From assembly GCA_964396375.1 (NCBI GenBank), contig CAYNEY010000005.1:99054-163053 (forward strand): a stretch of DNA of 64,000 nucleotides. The letters are read 5' to 3'. The notes beneath the pieces are model-generated. The model did no database searches and had not been told where the DNA came from. It saw nothing but the letters and a program-made list of their open reading frames with translations. Shown here piece by piece: positions 1 through 8,232 of the stretch. This DNA is from FEN-1139 sp964396375. GTDB taxonomy: Bacteria; Myxococcota_A; Polyangia; Polyangiales; Polyangiaceae. The position numbers and the translations under genes are program-made. Every line of letters begins with the position of its first letter. The first letter of the stretch is position 1.

Positions 1-1392
1 GACCTCCAAGTCGGAACTCACCCGTGGGTCGCAGTAGAGGCCACGGGTATCGAAGACCAATGAGCCTGGCACCGAGAAGTCGGAACCGAGTCCGGCCGAG
101 CGCAGGAATCCGTCCTCGACATGCACGATGGGAATGTTGCGTGCCCTGGCGGCAGCCTCAACCTCGTCGCTCACCGCAAGCCCCCACACCAACCAGCGGA
201 CCCGTGACCCGCGCGACACCGCTTGGGCGGCCTCTCTGTCTGCTGCAAACTCGACCGTTCCATCCGGTGATCTCAGATACTCGCGCAGCGTTGGTCTTCG
301 AAAGGGTGCCATGCCCACACACACCGAGAGTCCTTGATTCTCGCGATGGCGCTCACGCCTGAGCGTGAGGTGGGCGGCCACGTCTTCTGCACTGGCACGC
401 CGTGGCCCGACCGGGAGTGCATACACCGAACTCTCGAGTAACACAGCCGCTGCCAGTTCATCGGGACTGCGAGGCACACTCTCTCCAAAGAGAGGTGCAC
501 GATCGTCGGTGAGACCAAGACCCGCGTAAAAGGGACGGCCGAAACACACCACACGGCGTTCAGCCAGACAACCCTCGAATCCCAGATCCGAGTCGAAGGT
601 GTAGAGAGCCTCCGCGTGGGCACAAAGCGTACTCCGATCCAAAGAGTGGTCCAAAAACACGTCACATGCCGGACGGGGACCGGTTCCCAACACCCCACGT
701 CGTGAGCGGTTCGCCAACCCCACCACCACCACCAGGGCCGCGGGGTTCTCACACCGAGCCGCCTCCAGCATCTGGTCGAAGAGTTGTCGAATGCGCCGCG
801 GCTCACCCATGCTCGAGCGAAACTCTTGATCGACCACCATCACCCAAGGACGGCTGGGCCGTCTCAACCATTCCGAGAGACGCTCCGATTCCTGTTCGCT
901 CTGACCCAGACAATAGTTCCTAATCCGAGCACGGAGTTCCCGCGCCCGCAGCAACAGAGATGGCTCACGGTCAAACTCTCCGGTTGCGCGTTGGTGAAGG
1001 AGTCGACCAAGCGCCCCTCGGTCATCAGGAGCACATCGATGGTCCACAAGCAGCGATAACGGCAGTTTGCCGGTCGACACACAACCACCCAACATGCCCT
1101 CCGAGAGCACGAAGAGCGGGAGCCGATGGCTGCTTGCGAAGCGCTCTGCTCGGTCGTCGTCGCGCCGCCACGCCAGCACCGCCCGCACCCCCGAACGGTT
1201 GGGCTCGCGAGGTCGAAAACACAGCTGGGACTCCGTCACCAACGGAAACCGTCGCAAGAGAGAAGCAAGCTGCCTGGAGAAGACTGCCAGGCGAGCGCCA
1301 TCCTGGATGAGTCGTTCGAGCAGCGCCACCGGTGTGGTCGTGGTGGAGCGCTCCACCACGGTCTCGCGCATCGGCTCCGACACGTGCGTCAT
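1..1392 (-). CDS. kpsC: Capsular polysaccharide export protein, KpsC-like Kdo transferase (3' end outside window)
   Basis: KpsC adds the beta-linked Kdo residues of the lipid-linked terminus on which group 2-type capsules are built, at the cytoplasmic face of the inner membrane. The 464 codons present run off the left edge; family members are usually about 670 residues, so roughly a third is missing. Near residues 285-310 there is a 'GFEGCLAERRVVCFGRPFYAGLGLTDDR'-like stretch (quoted only in part: RPFYAGLGLTDDR), and near residue 430 'VEDGFLRSAGLGSDF' followed by 'SLVFDTRGLYCDP', both strong KpsC family motifs. The first module has 'LSEGMLGG' where an EDGFLRS-type motif is expected, so it looks degenerate. 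The ATG lies 43 bp after the kpsE stop in the same operon. No strong ribosome-binding site is visible. Confidence 0.85.
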   Translation of the reverse strand, partial: MTHVSEPMRETVVERSTTTTPVALLERLIQDGARLAVFSRQLASLLRRFPLVTESQLCFRPREPNRSGVRAVLAWRRDDDRAERFASSHRLPLFVLSEGMLGGCVSTGKLPLSLLVDHRCAPDDRGALGRLLHQRATGEFDREPSLLLRARELRARIRNYCLGQSEQESERLSEWLRRPSRPWVMVVDQEFRSSMGEPRRIRQLFDQMLEAARCENPAALVVVVGLANRSRRGVLGTGPRPACDVFLDHSLDRSTLCAHAEALYTFDSDLGFEGCLAERRVVCFGRPFYAGLGLTDDRAPLFGESVPRSPDELAAAVLLESSVYALPVGPRRASAEDVAAHLTLRRERHRENQGLSVCVGMAPFRRPTLREYLRSPDGTVEFAADREAAQAVSRGSRVRWLVWGLAVSDEVEAAARARNIPIVHVEDGFLRSAGLGSDFSVPGSLVFDTRGLYCDPRVSSDLEV

Positions 1393-1435
1393 CTTGGAAC
1401 AGCCCTCATCTCTGCGGCATCCGACACGGTTCGAC

Positions 1436-3214
1436 CTAAGTGGCGAGGTGCTCGCGCACCGCAGCCACCAGCAGACTCACGATGGCGAGGAGCAGACCCG
1501 CAGCCAGAAAGACCGTGATTGCACTTTTTGCCACGTTCGGATAGCTCGGCCGATCCGGCTGCGATGGGGCCGCGATCCGCACGATGCGGAAGCTCTTCTT
1601 GTCCACCTCGCCACGGAGTCTCACAAGTCTTGCCTGTGCCGCCTGGTAGCTGGCAGCCAGCACCTCGGTCTCGCGATCGAGAAGGTTGACGACTGGAACC
1701 GCCGGCACCTGGGGCACCGCGGAGGAGGAACCAGCTGCCGCGGCCAGTGGCTCGACGGGAGCCGAAGCCTCCACAGGCTCCTCACCCTCGGTGTCCGTGA
1801 CCGGCAACTCCCCGCCGGCCTTCTTCTTGGGCTCGGTGAGGCGGCGGATCTGCTTGGTGAGCCTCTTCACGTCGGCGTCGGCGTTCTTGACCACTTCCTG
1901 GAGGCTCTGCTTCGCACTCTGATTCAACATCTCTTCCGTGGTATTGAGGATGGCATCGGCGAAGCGCCGAGCATCGCCCGCGCCGAAGGCGCGGACACGC
2001 AGCAGCAAGAGTTCTCCCGCCTGCTCCTCGACCTCGACCTTGCTTCGAAAATACTCGAAAGAAGCCTCCCGGCCCGCGCCGAGACGCGACCAAAAATCCA
2101 CGTGCGGCGCCTGGTAGTGGCTCAAGAATTTCTGGCTCTTGTCCAGCTTGTTCAGAAGGTCTCGGGATGTCATCACCTGACGTGCGCTCGCGACCAGCGA
2201 TGCACGGTCCAGATCACGCGAACGCGTGCTGGGTTTCTTCGAGACCCTTTCGGTGACACCTTCGATCGAGCGTCCGTCGTGGTCCATCGCTTCGTTCTCG
2301 AGTAGACGCAGATCCCGCACCTCGAAGGTGCACGTCGACTCATACTGCCGAGTAACCACAAATCCGTAGAAGACGGTGGCGACCAGGGTAGGGAAGATTA
2401 CGAACACGAGTAGACGAACGAGCAACTGCTTGACGCGTCGTCGGCGTGCCCGCTTGATCATCTCGAGTGAAGTACTGCCTGCGATCGACCATGGCATATC
2501 CGCAATCCCCGACGATGCCGCGACGCTGGGGACGGGAGCCACCGCACCAGAATCAACCGACGCGGTAGAACCGGCGGGGGAAGGTGCGTCACCGAGAACA
2601 GCAGGCTTGGAAATCGGTTTGGCCACCGGCGGCGTCGGTTTGCCCTTCTTGAGCTTCTTCTTCGCCGCCTGGGCAACCGCCACCACGCGCTCCACCGCGG
2701 CGGAGTTAGGCTTCGCAGGCTCAGCCTCACCAGAAGCAGCCTTCGCAGACTCAGCCTCACCAGAAGCAGCCTTCGCAGGCTCAGCCTCACCAAAAGCAGC
2801 CTTCGCAGGCTCAGCCTCACCAAAAGCAGCCTTCGCAGGCTCAGCCTCACCAAAAGCAGCCTTCGCGGATTTGGCATCACTTGATGCTGCCAGCGCCAGC
2901 GGATCATGCTCAGTCGACTGCTCTGATGCCTGGGTCGGTTCCGAAGCAGTGCCCTCGCCAGGCTGTGCGGTCTGCACGGCTTCCGGGAGAGAAATGGCTC
3001 CGCTCGTCGGGGATCCCAGAAGGCTGGTCGACGCAGGCAGCACGGGTTCCGTGGGGCCTTGGGATACGAAAAAGGGGGCCTGCCCACCCGGGCTTGGGAA
3101 GGCAAGGGGTGGTTCGGCGGTCGCGATCGTTCGAGGAAGGGCGTCGATCTGCGGAGTGTTTTCGCCCAGGGCGTCCGCGTCCTTGGCTTCGATCGTCGAC
3201 GTTTCTTCTTTCAT
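1436..3214 (-). CDS. kpsE: Capsule polysaccharide export inner-membrane protein (KpsE/Wzz-like) with repetitive N-terminal region
   Basis: This is the inner-membrane polysaccharide co-polymerase/export protein expected to bridge the KpsMT transporter to the outer membrane. The 592-residue product has a long cytosolic N-terminal region rich in Ala, Pro and Glu (about the first 270 residues). It includes five and two-thirds copies of a decapeptide of the type AKAAFGEAEP. Then come a basic patch, a membrane segment (LLVRLLVFVIFPTLVATVFY), a periplasmic coiled-coil region, and a second membrane segment near the C-terminus after a Pro-rich 'PSQPDRPSYPN' motif typical of Wzz/KpsE proteins. The N-terminal extension is unusual; KpsE is normally about 380 residues. 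The start at 3214 is chosen because GGAGG stands 5 bases upstream. A GTG at 3295 overlapping the kpsT stop is a weaker alternative. Confidence 0.8.
   Translation of the reverse strand: MKEETSTIEAKDADALGENTPQIDALPRTIATAEPPLAFPSPGGQAPFFVSQGPTEPVLPASTSLLGSPTSGAISLPEAVQTAQPGEGTASEPTQASEQSTEHDPLALAASSDAKSAKAAFGEAEPAKAAFGEAEPAKAAFGEAEPAKAASGEAESAKAASGEAEPAKPNSAAVERVVAVAQAAKKKLKKGKPTPPVAKPISKPAVLGDAPSPAGSTASVDSGAVAPVPSVAASSGIADMPWSIAGSTSLEMIKRARRRRVKQLLVRLLVFVIFPTLVATVFYGFVVTRQYESTCTFEVRDLRLLENEAMDHDGRSIEGVTERVSKKPSTRSRDLDRASLVASARQVMTSRDLLNKLDKSQKFLSHYQAPHVDFWSRLGAGREASFEYFRSKVEVEEQAGELLLLRVRAFGAGDARRFADAILNTTEEMLNQSAKQSLQEVVKNADADVKRLTKQIRRLTEPKKKAGGELPVTDTEGEEPVEASAPVEPLAAAAGSSSAVPQVPAVPVVNLLDRETEVLAASYQAAQARLVRLRGEVDKKSFRIVRIAAPSQPDRPSYPNVAKSAITVFLAAGLLLAIVSLLVAAVREHLAT
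2711..2880 (-). repeat. 30-bp in-frame tandem repeat inside kpsE, about 5.7 copies
   Basis: Units begin at 2711, 2741, 2771, 2801 and 2831, with a partial sixth unit at 2861. Copies differ at only one to three positions. Each unit encodes ten residues of the type AKAAFGEAEP in the cytosolic N-terminal part of the KpsE-like protein. Because 30 is divisible by 3, gain or loss of copies keeps the frame. Confidence 0.95.
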
Positions 3215-3291
3215 CCTAACCTCCAACCCAAGGCGGTGGGCAGAAACCAATCGCGGCGGGCCCATCAAGGGCTCGACGACGACCTTCGCGT

Positions 3292-3936
3292 TCACCGCTC
3301 GTAGAACACCATGGCATCCTTCACGCTATCGAAGAAGTGGAGCCGACCCTTTTCGAGCACCGCGACCCGATCGGCGTAGGATTTCACGGTCTTCACGTTG
3401 TGAGAGACGATGATGACGCTCGAGCGCGCACGGCGCTCGGCAAAGGCGTCCTTGCACTTTCTCTGAAAACGCGAATCTCCCACGCCGGTCACCTCATCGA
3501 CGAGGTACACCTCGAAATCGATGGCCATGCTGATCCCGAACGCGAGCCGCGCCCGCATCCCGGACGAGTAGGTCGAGATCGGCATGTCGAAGTAGTCACC
3601 CAGCTCGGAGAAATCTAGCACGAACGCCGCCACCACATCCGCATCGGCACCGAACACACGTGCCACGAAGCGTGCGTTTTCATTTCCGGTGAGGGACTGC
3701 GCGAAGCCGCCGGAGAACCCGATCGGCCAGGAGATGCGGCCCTGCCGGTGGATGGTCCCCGTGTCCGGCGGCTCGACGCCGGAGAGCAGCCGGAGCAACG
3801 TGGACTTCCCGGCACCGTTGCGACCAATGATACCGACGTTCTCCCCGCGCGGAAAGCTCGCGCTGATGCGATCGAGCACCACATGCATGCCGTGCCGAGT
3901 CGGATAGGCCTTACTGATGTCGTCGAGGGCGATCAT
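3292..3936 (-). CDS. kpsT: Capsule polysaccharide ABC transporter ATPase (KpsT)
   Basis: This is the ATP-binding subunit that powers export of the capsular polysaccharide through KpsM. The 214-residue protein has Walker A 'GRNGAGKST' at residues 38-46, the signature 'YSSGMRARLAFG' characteristic of the KpsT/TagH subfamily instead of LSGGQ, Walker B 'VYLVDEVTGVGD' and the switch histidine in 'VIIVSHN'. The ATG at 3936 overlaps the kpsM stop as ATGA, which argues against the longer reading frame that begins at 4008. The size matches KpsT (about 220 residues). It is co-transcribed with kpsM upstream and kpsE downstream. Confidence 0.93.
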   Translation of the reverse strand: MIALDDISKAYPTRHGMHVVLDRISASFPRGENVGIIGRNGAGKSTLLRLLSGVEPPDTGTIHRQGRISWPIGFSGGFAQSLTGNENARFVARVFGADADVVAAFVLDFSELGDYFDMPISTYSSGMRARLAFGISMAIDFEVYLVDEVTGVGDSRFQRKCKDAFAERRARSSVIIVSHNVKTVKSYADRVAVLEKGRLHFFDSVKDAMVFYER

Positions 3937-4706
3937 ACGGCCAGCCGTGTCCTCTTGCGCGCGACGCGCTCCAGGCCGAGGCCCGCTGCAAGCAGGATCA
4001 GAATCCACGCGAGGGGATATGCGGCAGAGACAGAGTCGACCCGATAGCCACGAAACATACCGTGGCGAACCAACTCAAGCACATGGACCACCGGATTCAA
4101 GAGCAGGTAATAACGGAACTCCGGCGGCACCATGACCGGTGAGTAGAAGATCGCCGAGATCCAGAATAGGGGTCGAATCAAGGGGCTTTGCAGACGCTCA
4201 ACAGCCTTCACCAATACGCTGAGCCCACAGAACACCAGCCCAAGCGAGAATCCGAGCGCTGCGGCCAACGACAGCCCCACGATCACCATCAGCGGATCGG
4301 CGATCCGGAGTTCCCAGCGATACAGCGACCAACCCCCGATCAACACTACGAACATCACCACGGAGGTGAGAAACTCGAGGACTCCGCGAGCCAGCATCAG
4401 ATCGAGGGGGCGCACCTGGACGTAGTAGAGGAGCCCCCGGTTGGCCCCGATCGCGGCTGAGATTCGAGAGACCATGTCGCGGAAGAGCAGGAACGGCACG
4501 AAGCTCGCCGCCAGAAAGGGAAGGGTGTCGAGGTGCATGGGGATCGGCCGACCCATGACCTGGAAGAGCACGGTGAAGGTCCCGATCCAAAGCAACGGGT
4601 TGATGAGCGCCCAGAGATAGCCAAGACGGTGGGTTCCGAAACGGGTACACATCTCCCGCAGGATCAAGGCGTAGATCACCTGGATCTGGATCAGGAGGGC
4701 AGCCAT
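3933..4706 (-). CDS. kpsM: Capsule polysaccharide ABC transporter permease (KpsM)
   Basis: This is the ABC-2 type inner-membrane permease that moves the completed capsular chain across the cytoplasmic membrane. The 257-residue protein starts with the amphipathic 'LREMCTRFGTHRLGYLWALINPL' region typical of KpsM/Wzm (key residues R, E, G, LGY, W, P), followed by about six hydrophobic segments. The 'NPVVHVLELVRHGMF' motif near residue 205 is well conserved in the family. It is translationally coupled to kpsT by an ATGA overlap. Confidence 0.92.
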   Translation of the reverse strand: MAALLIQIQVIYALILREMCTRFGTHRLGYLWALINPLLWIGTFTVLFQVMGRPIPMHLDTLPFLAASFVPFLLFRDMVSRISAAIGANRGLLYYVQVRPLDLMLARGVLEFLTSVVMFVVLIGGWSLYRWELRIADPLMVIVGLSLAAALGFSLGLVFCGLSVLVKAVERLQSPLIRPLFWISAIFYSPVMVPPEFRYYLLLNPVVHVLELVRHGMFRGYRVDSVSAAYPLAWILILLAAGLGLERVARKRTRLAV

Positions 4707-4753
4707 TCTCGGAGCGCCATAGCACGTCTTCGCCTGGCTCGGAACGCTCTCGG

Positions 4754-6187
4754 CTAGAATTCGGCCCGAAGCCAGATCTCACCGCTTTTTCGACCCAGCG
4801 TGGTCCTGATGGGACCAAGGCGTGACCACCGCCCATGGTTCTCACCGGCCACCCCGATCATCAGTGGCGTATCCGGCAGCGCGACCCCGAGCCGCTGGCG
4901 CACCGAAAGCCAGCGCTCGGTCCCCGGCACGTCCCAGGTCAGCTCTTCTTGGTCACGGTCCCATCCCTCGATCGTGTCGATCATACCCGCCGTGCCGGCG
5001 GTCTCGAGCCTGAAGGCACCGAGCGAGACCTGGAGAGAGACCTCCGTGGCCCCTCCCCACCCGTACGCGTAGCCGTGCTTCTCGAGAATCGTTTTCATCC
5101 TGCTCGCTGGCCTCAACCCAGCCACCCTCGGGAAGCCGGGAAAACTGACCGCCCCAAAAAGCGGTGTGGTGAGCAGCTCGAGGCGCGTGTGAAAAAAGGA
5201 ATCCCATCGCTGCCAGTCGAGCACGAACCCAGGAACTCCAATCCATGAGCGTCTCTCATCATACCCGCGGCTGGGGCTATTTCTGTATCGGTAGGCGGCG
5301 CCAATGCCAAGCGTGCGCAGTGTTCCCAGGCGACGCGGATCGAGCGCTTGCGCGTGATGTCCAATCATCCAGACCTCTGAGTTGAGTTCGACACCGGTTC
5401 CCCAGGGTGATCCCTCGAGCGACACCTGGAAGCGAGCGAACTCGAGGTTCGAATACCAAGTCTCGAAGCTCTTCGGGTGCGCGTAGTCCCGAAGGCTCAC
5501 CAGCCGCCCCCTCGCTCCAAAGGTCGTTCCAACCGCGGAACGTCCATCCCGGGTTCGGATCTCGGAGAGTCCCGATTCAACGTCAAATTCGTGCCAGATC
5601 TCGCCGGAGTAGCCGAGCCGATCGGGGGCGACAGGTGCGGCACGTTCACCGTCGATCGCCCGATGCACGGCAACGGTGGGGCCCAGCACGAAGCCAAGCA
5701 CAGTGCGCGAACGGTTCGGTGCCGGACTCGAACCCAAGTAGTGTGCCAGTTTGTGCGCGAATTCCCCAATCGCCATCCCGGCCAAGGGGGTCGTCACCAC
5801 ATCGTTGATGCTGACACGCTCGTTGTATTCGATCACATACTCCCAGATCATGGATGTCCCGAACGAAACACCGAGCGATTCCCAGGGAGTAAAGCGGTTG
5901 GCACGCGAAAAGGCATAGAACCCGGAGCCATTGATCGGGTGCAGGATGAAGTTCATCCCAAAATCGTTGTTGTCGAAGCGCCACGACTCCCCGGTCAAGC
6001 GACTCTCGAGGCTCGGCTTGTCCCAATCCAGGACGTTCCGTTCATCAAGCACGTACCAGAGCGCGCCCGACCCGAGCATCAAGGTCATCCATGCCCCAGT
6101 GCGGTAGTAATGCAGGGGCTGCTTCGGGGGCTCCTCCATCACGTCGGACGAAACCGGTGGCGACGCGCCCTCGCCATGAGCGGGCAC
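4754..6187 (-). CDS. DUF3943-like envelope protein; start unresolved because of the upstream tRNA
   Basis: The open frame extends to an ATG at 6376, but tRNA-Ala occupies 6249-6321 on the same strand. Directly after the tRNA the frame encodes a convincing signal peptide (RRLFGCIAVAITIG...WAVPAHG), yet no ATG, GTG or TTG precedes it outside the tRNA. In-frame starts available are GTG at 6187, GTG at 6142 and ATG at 6139; 6187 is a compromise. The body contains 'DNNDFGMNFILHPINGSG', 'SMIWEYVIEYNE' and 'SINDVVTTPLAGMAIGE', which resemble DUF3943 proteins, predicted envelope proteins of unknown function. The rest looks beta-rich. The stop lies 47 bp before kpsM, so it is probably the first gene of the capsule export operon. 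Confidence 0.65.
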   Translation of the reverse strand: MPAHGEGASPPVSSDVMEEPPKQPLHYYRTGAWMTLMLGSGALWYVLDERNVLDWDKPSLESRLTGESWRFDNNDFGMNFILHPINGSGFYAFSRANRFTPWESLGVSFGTSMIWEYVIEYNERVSINDVVTTPLAGMAIGEFAHKLAHYLGSSPAPNRSRTVLGFVLGPTVAVHRAIDGERAAPVAPDRLGYSGEIWHEFDVESGLSEIRTRDGRSAVGTTFGARGRLVSLRDYAHPKSFETWYSNLEFARFQVSLEGSPWGTGVELNSEVWMIGHHAQALDPRRLGTLRTLGIGAAYRYRNSPSRGYDERRSWIGVPGFVLDWQRWDSFFHTRLELLTTPLFGAVSFPGFPRVAGLRPASRMKTILEKHGYAYGWGGATEVSLQVSLGAFRLETAGTAGMIDTIEGWDRDQEELTWDVPGTERWLSVRQRLGVALPDTPLMIGVAGENHGRWSRLGPIRTTLGRKSGEIWLRAEF

Positions 6188-6248
6188 GGCCCACCCGAAG
6201 CCAACCCCGATCGTGATGGCAACGGCGATACACCCGAAGAGTCTTCGG

Positions 6249-6321
6249 TGGAGCCGAGGGGGATCGAACCCCTGACCTCCGCACTGCCAGTGCGGCGCTC
6301 TCCCAGCTGAGCTACGGCCCC
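6249..6321 (-). tRNA. tRNA-Ala (anticodon GGC)
   Basis: Read on the minus strand, the 73-nt sequence folds as a cloverleaf. The acceptor stem is GGGGCCG/CGGCTCC with discriminator A. The D arm contains GCTCAGCTGGGAGAGC, the anticodon arm is CCGCA-CTGGCAG-TGCGG with anticodon GGC, and the T arm contains GGTTCGATCC. The CCA end is not encoded (the following bases are CCG). Confidence 0.96.
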
Positions 6322-6334
6322 AACGGGGAGCGGG

Positions 6335-6340
6335 ACAATA
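6335..6340 (-). promoter_or_regulatory. Possible -10 box for tRNA-Ala
   Basis: TATTGT on the minus strand lies 13 bases before the tRNA 5' end and matches TATAAT at four positions. A TTGCTC further upstream is spaced 20 bases away, which is too far for a standard sigma-70 pair, so this is only a weak candidate. Confidence 0.25.
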
Positions 6341-6387
6341 GCGGAGAATCGACTCGGGGCGAGCAAATTCTCGCATGGCAGCGCCGA

Positions 6388-6627
6388 TTAGTCCGCCGCA
6401 GCTCCCACCGCGGCAGGCCCGCTGACCTGCCCGGAAGGAACCGTGGTGGCTCGCGATTCTGCGCTGCCAACCGAAGCGAAAACCGAAATCACGACCAGCC
6501 CCAGTGCCACGACGCAGAGCGAACCGACCCAGGTGAGCCAGCGCGGCGTGATCGGCTCGTCGGGCAGCTCAGAATCCGAGCTGGGTGGCGCAGAAGGGAG
6601 GCTCTGACGTGCCTGATCGTCGGTCAT
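6388..6627 (-). CDS. Small single-pass membrane protein, unknown function
   Basis: The 79-residue product starts at MTDDQ and has a Pro/Ser-rich acidic N-terminal half, one hydrophobic segment (WVGSLCVVALGLVVISVFASV) and a short Ala/Gly-rich tail. It lies upstream of tRNA-Ala on the same strand. A start six codons upstream (6645) is also possible. No family is recognised. The clean soluble-membrane-tail layout supports a real gene, but the short length leaves doubt. Confidence 0.5.
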   Translation of the reverse strand: MTDDQARQSLPSAPPSSDSELPDEPITPRWLTWVGSLCVVALGLVVISVFASVGSAESRATTVPSGQVSGPAAVGAAAD

Positions 6628-6760
6628 CGCGCTTGGGATATGCACTCGCGTCTCGCCGAGGTCAAGAGCCGAGGCAGCCAGCTCCTTGACCCCATGCGCG
6701 GAGCGGGCCTAGTCTGAGGCGTGCGAAAGGGCGGCGTCGCCCGCTCAGACTCGAAGCTTC

Positions 6761-8149
6761 ATGGCCCAGAATCAGCAACGCTACCGCGTCGTCGAGAAGA
6801 TCGCCGCGGGTGGGATGGCCGAGGTCTTCCGCGCTGAAAGCGCGGGAGTCGAAGGTTTCAAGAAGACCGTCGCGATCAAACGCGTGTTGTCTCATCTCTC
6901 GGAGAAGAAACAGTTCATTGGGATGTTCCTGGACGAGGCGCGTCTCTCTGCCCACCTGACGCATTCCAACTGCGTGCAGGTCTTCGACATAGGTATGGGC
7001 GACAACACCTACTTCATCGTCATGGAGTACGTTGACGGCTCGGACCTGAAGACGCTGATCGAGCACACGCGCAATGTCGGCCGTCCGTTTTCGATGGAAG
7101 AGGCGTGCCTGATCTGCGTGAAGATCTGCGAAGGGCTGAGCTATGCCCACAACGCGCGCGACGGACGAGGCCAGCCGCTCAACCTGGTGCACCGTGACAT
7201 GTCTCCACCAAACGTGCTCCTCACCCGTTACGGAGAGATCAAGATTGTGGATTTTGGGCTCGCCAAAGCCAACAGCCAACTCGAGCGCAGCGAGCCAGGG
7301 ATCATCAAGGGAAAATTCGGCTATCTTTCCCCAGAGGCAGCCTACGGGCAGGTGGTGGACTCCCGAACCGACATCTTCGCAGTTGGGATCATCCTCTGGG
7401 AGATCTTGGCGGGTCGGCGGTTGTTCTTGGGTGAGACGGACTTCGCCACCGTGCAACAGGTCCAGGCCGCGGTCATCCCGAGTATCCGGGACTTCAACCG
7501 GAATTGCCCACCGGCCTTGGAGCAAGTGCTGAGCAAGGCACTCGCCCGCGAACCCGCCCAACGCTACCAAACCGCAGCCGAACTTGGCCGCGACCTGAAC
7601 GGAGTGATGTTCTCGGGTGGGCGCCCCGTCTCCTCTTTTGACATTGCAGCGCTGGTCGAAAGCCACTGCACGCACCGAGAACGCCAGCGCAGCGGCAAGC
7701 AGCGGGACCGCGGAGCAATCATCGGTTCGATGATCGAGGAGGCACTCTTCGAGTTCACCTCGATCGACAAGAGCCAGGAAAATTCCTCACTATCACCCGC
7801 GCAGCCCCTGTCATTGCGGCTCGGAAATTTCGAGAACGTCCAGGATTGGGCAAACGACATCAGTGATCTGGGAGTGATGTCGGAGCCTGCCCCACCCGAG
7901 CCGGAGATCGCCCCACAGATCGGCAATTTGGCGGCGCTCGAGGACTCGGAGATCGAGGCCTCGAAGCCCCCATCATCACGCCGCTCGCGTATGGCGCCGG
8001 ACGCGCTCTTCGCACCCGTTGCGGCGAAGAAGCAGCGACTCCTAGTGGTGGCGGGGGTGCTGCTGCTGGTCCTCGGCGCGAGCGCGCTCGCCTACCGGCT
8101 TGGCTCGAACTCTTCCGCTTCACGGCCGGTCCCCGCCTCTCGGCGCTGA
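6761..8149 (+). CDS. Eukaryotic-type serine/threonine protein kinase, membrane-anchored
   Basis: This is a PknB-type kinase of the kind abundant in myxobacteria. The catalytic domain fills about residues 8-280. It has the Gly-rich loop 'IAAGGMAEVF', the ATP-binding lysine in VAIK (K40), catalytic loop 'HRDMSPPN' at 144-151 (D146) and DFG at 164-166. It also has a 'GKFGYLSPEA' P+1/APE-equivalent region and 'SRTDIFAVGIILWE'. Substitution of the usual LKP by MSP in the catalytic loop occurs in myxobacterial kinases and keeps the essential Asp and Asn. A linker of about 130 residues follows, then one membrane segment (VVAGVLLLVLGASALAYRL) and a short extracytoplasmic tail. There is no sensory domain outside the membrane. 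It converges on infC, from which two hairpins separate it. Confidence 0.92.
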   Translation: MAQNQQRYRVVEKIAAGGMAEVFRAESAGVEGFKKTVAIKRVLSHLSEKKQFIGMFLDEARLSAHLTHSNCVQVFDIGMGDNTYFIVMEYVDGSDLKTLIEHTRNVGRPFSMEEACLICVKICEGLSYAHNARDGRGQPLNLVHRDMSPPNVLLTRYGEIKIVDFGLAKANSQLERSEPGIIKGKFGYLSPEAAYGQVVDSRTDIFAVGIILWEILAGRRLFLGETDFATVQQVQAAVIPSIRDFNRNCPPALEQVLSKALAREPAQRYQTAAELGRDLNGVMFSGGRPVSSFDIAALVESHCTHRERQRSGKQRDRGAIIGSMIEEALFEFTSIDKSQENSSLSPAQPLSLRLGNFENVQDWANDISDLGVMSEPAPPEPEIAPQIGNLAALEDSEIEASKPPSSRRSRMAPDALFAPVAAKKQRLLVVAGVLLLVLGASALAYRLGSNSSASRPVPASRR

Positions 8150-8192
8150 AAACCGTACCGTCGGGCGGGGGCGAGAACCGGGCGACGGGACA

Positions 8193-8213
8193 GAGGGGGG
8201 TGTGCCCCCCCTC
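8193..8213 (+). terminator. Strong GC hairpin between convergent kinase and infC genes
   Basis: GAGGGGGG, loop TGTG, then CCCCCC followed by CTC form an 8-bp nearly pure GC stem 43 bp after the kinase stop. There is no T-run. A second perfect hairpin, AGCCTAG-agt-CTAGGCT, at 8218-8234 covers the infC stop codon. The pair probably ends transcription from both sides. Confidence 0.5.
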
Positions 8214-8232
8214 TCACAGCCTAGAGTCTAGG

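Noticed and set aside
1436..3214. Plus-strand frames opposite kpsE and kpsC, including one of 412 codons
   Set aside because: They mirror the third-position bias of the real minus-strand genes and encode no recognisable domain.
3214..3295. Upstream GTG start of kpsE overlapping kpsT
   Set aside because: The overlap is plausible, but ATG 3214 has a much better ribosome-binding site; the extra 27 residues have no features.
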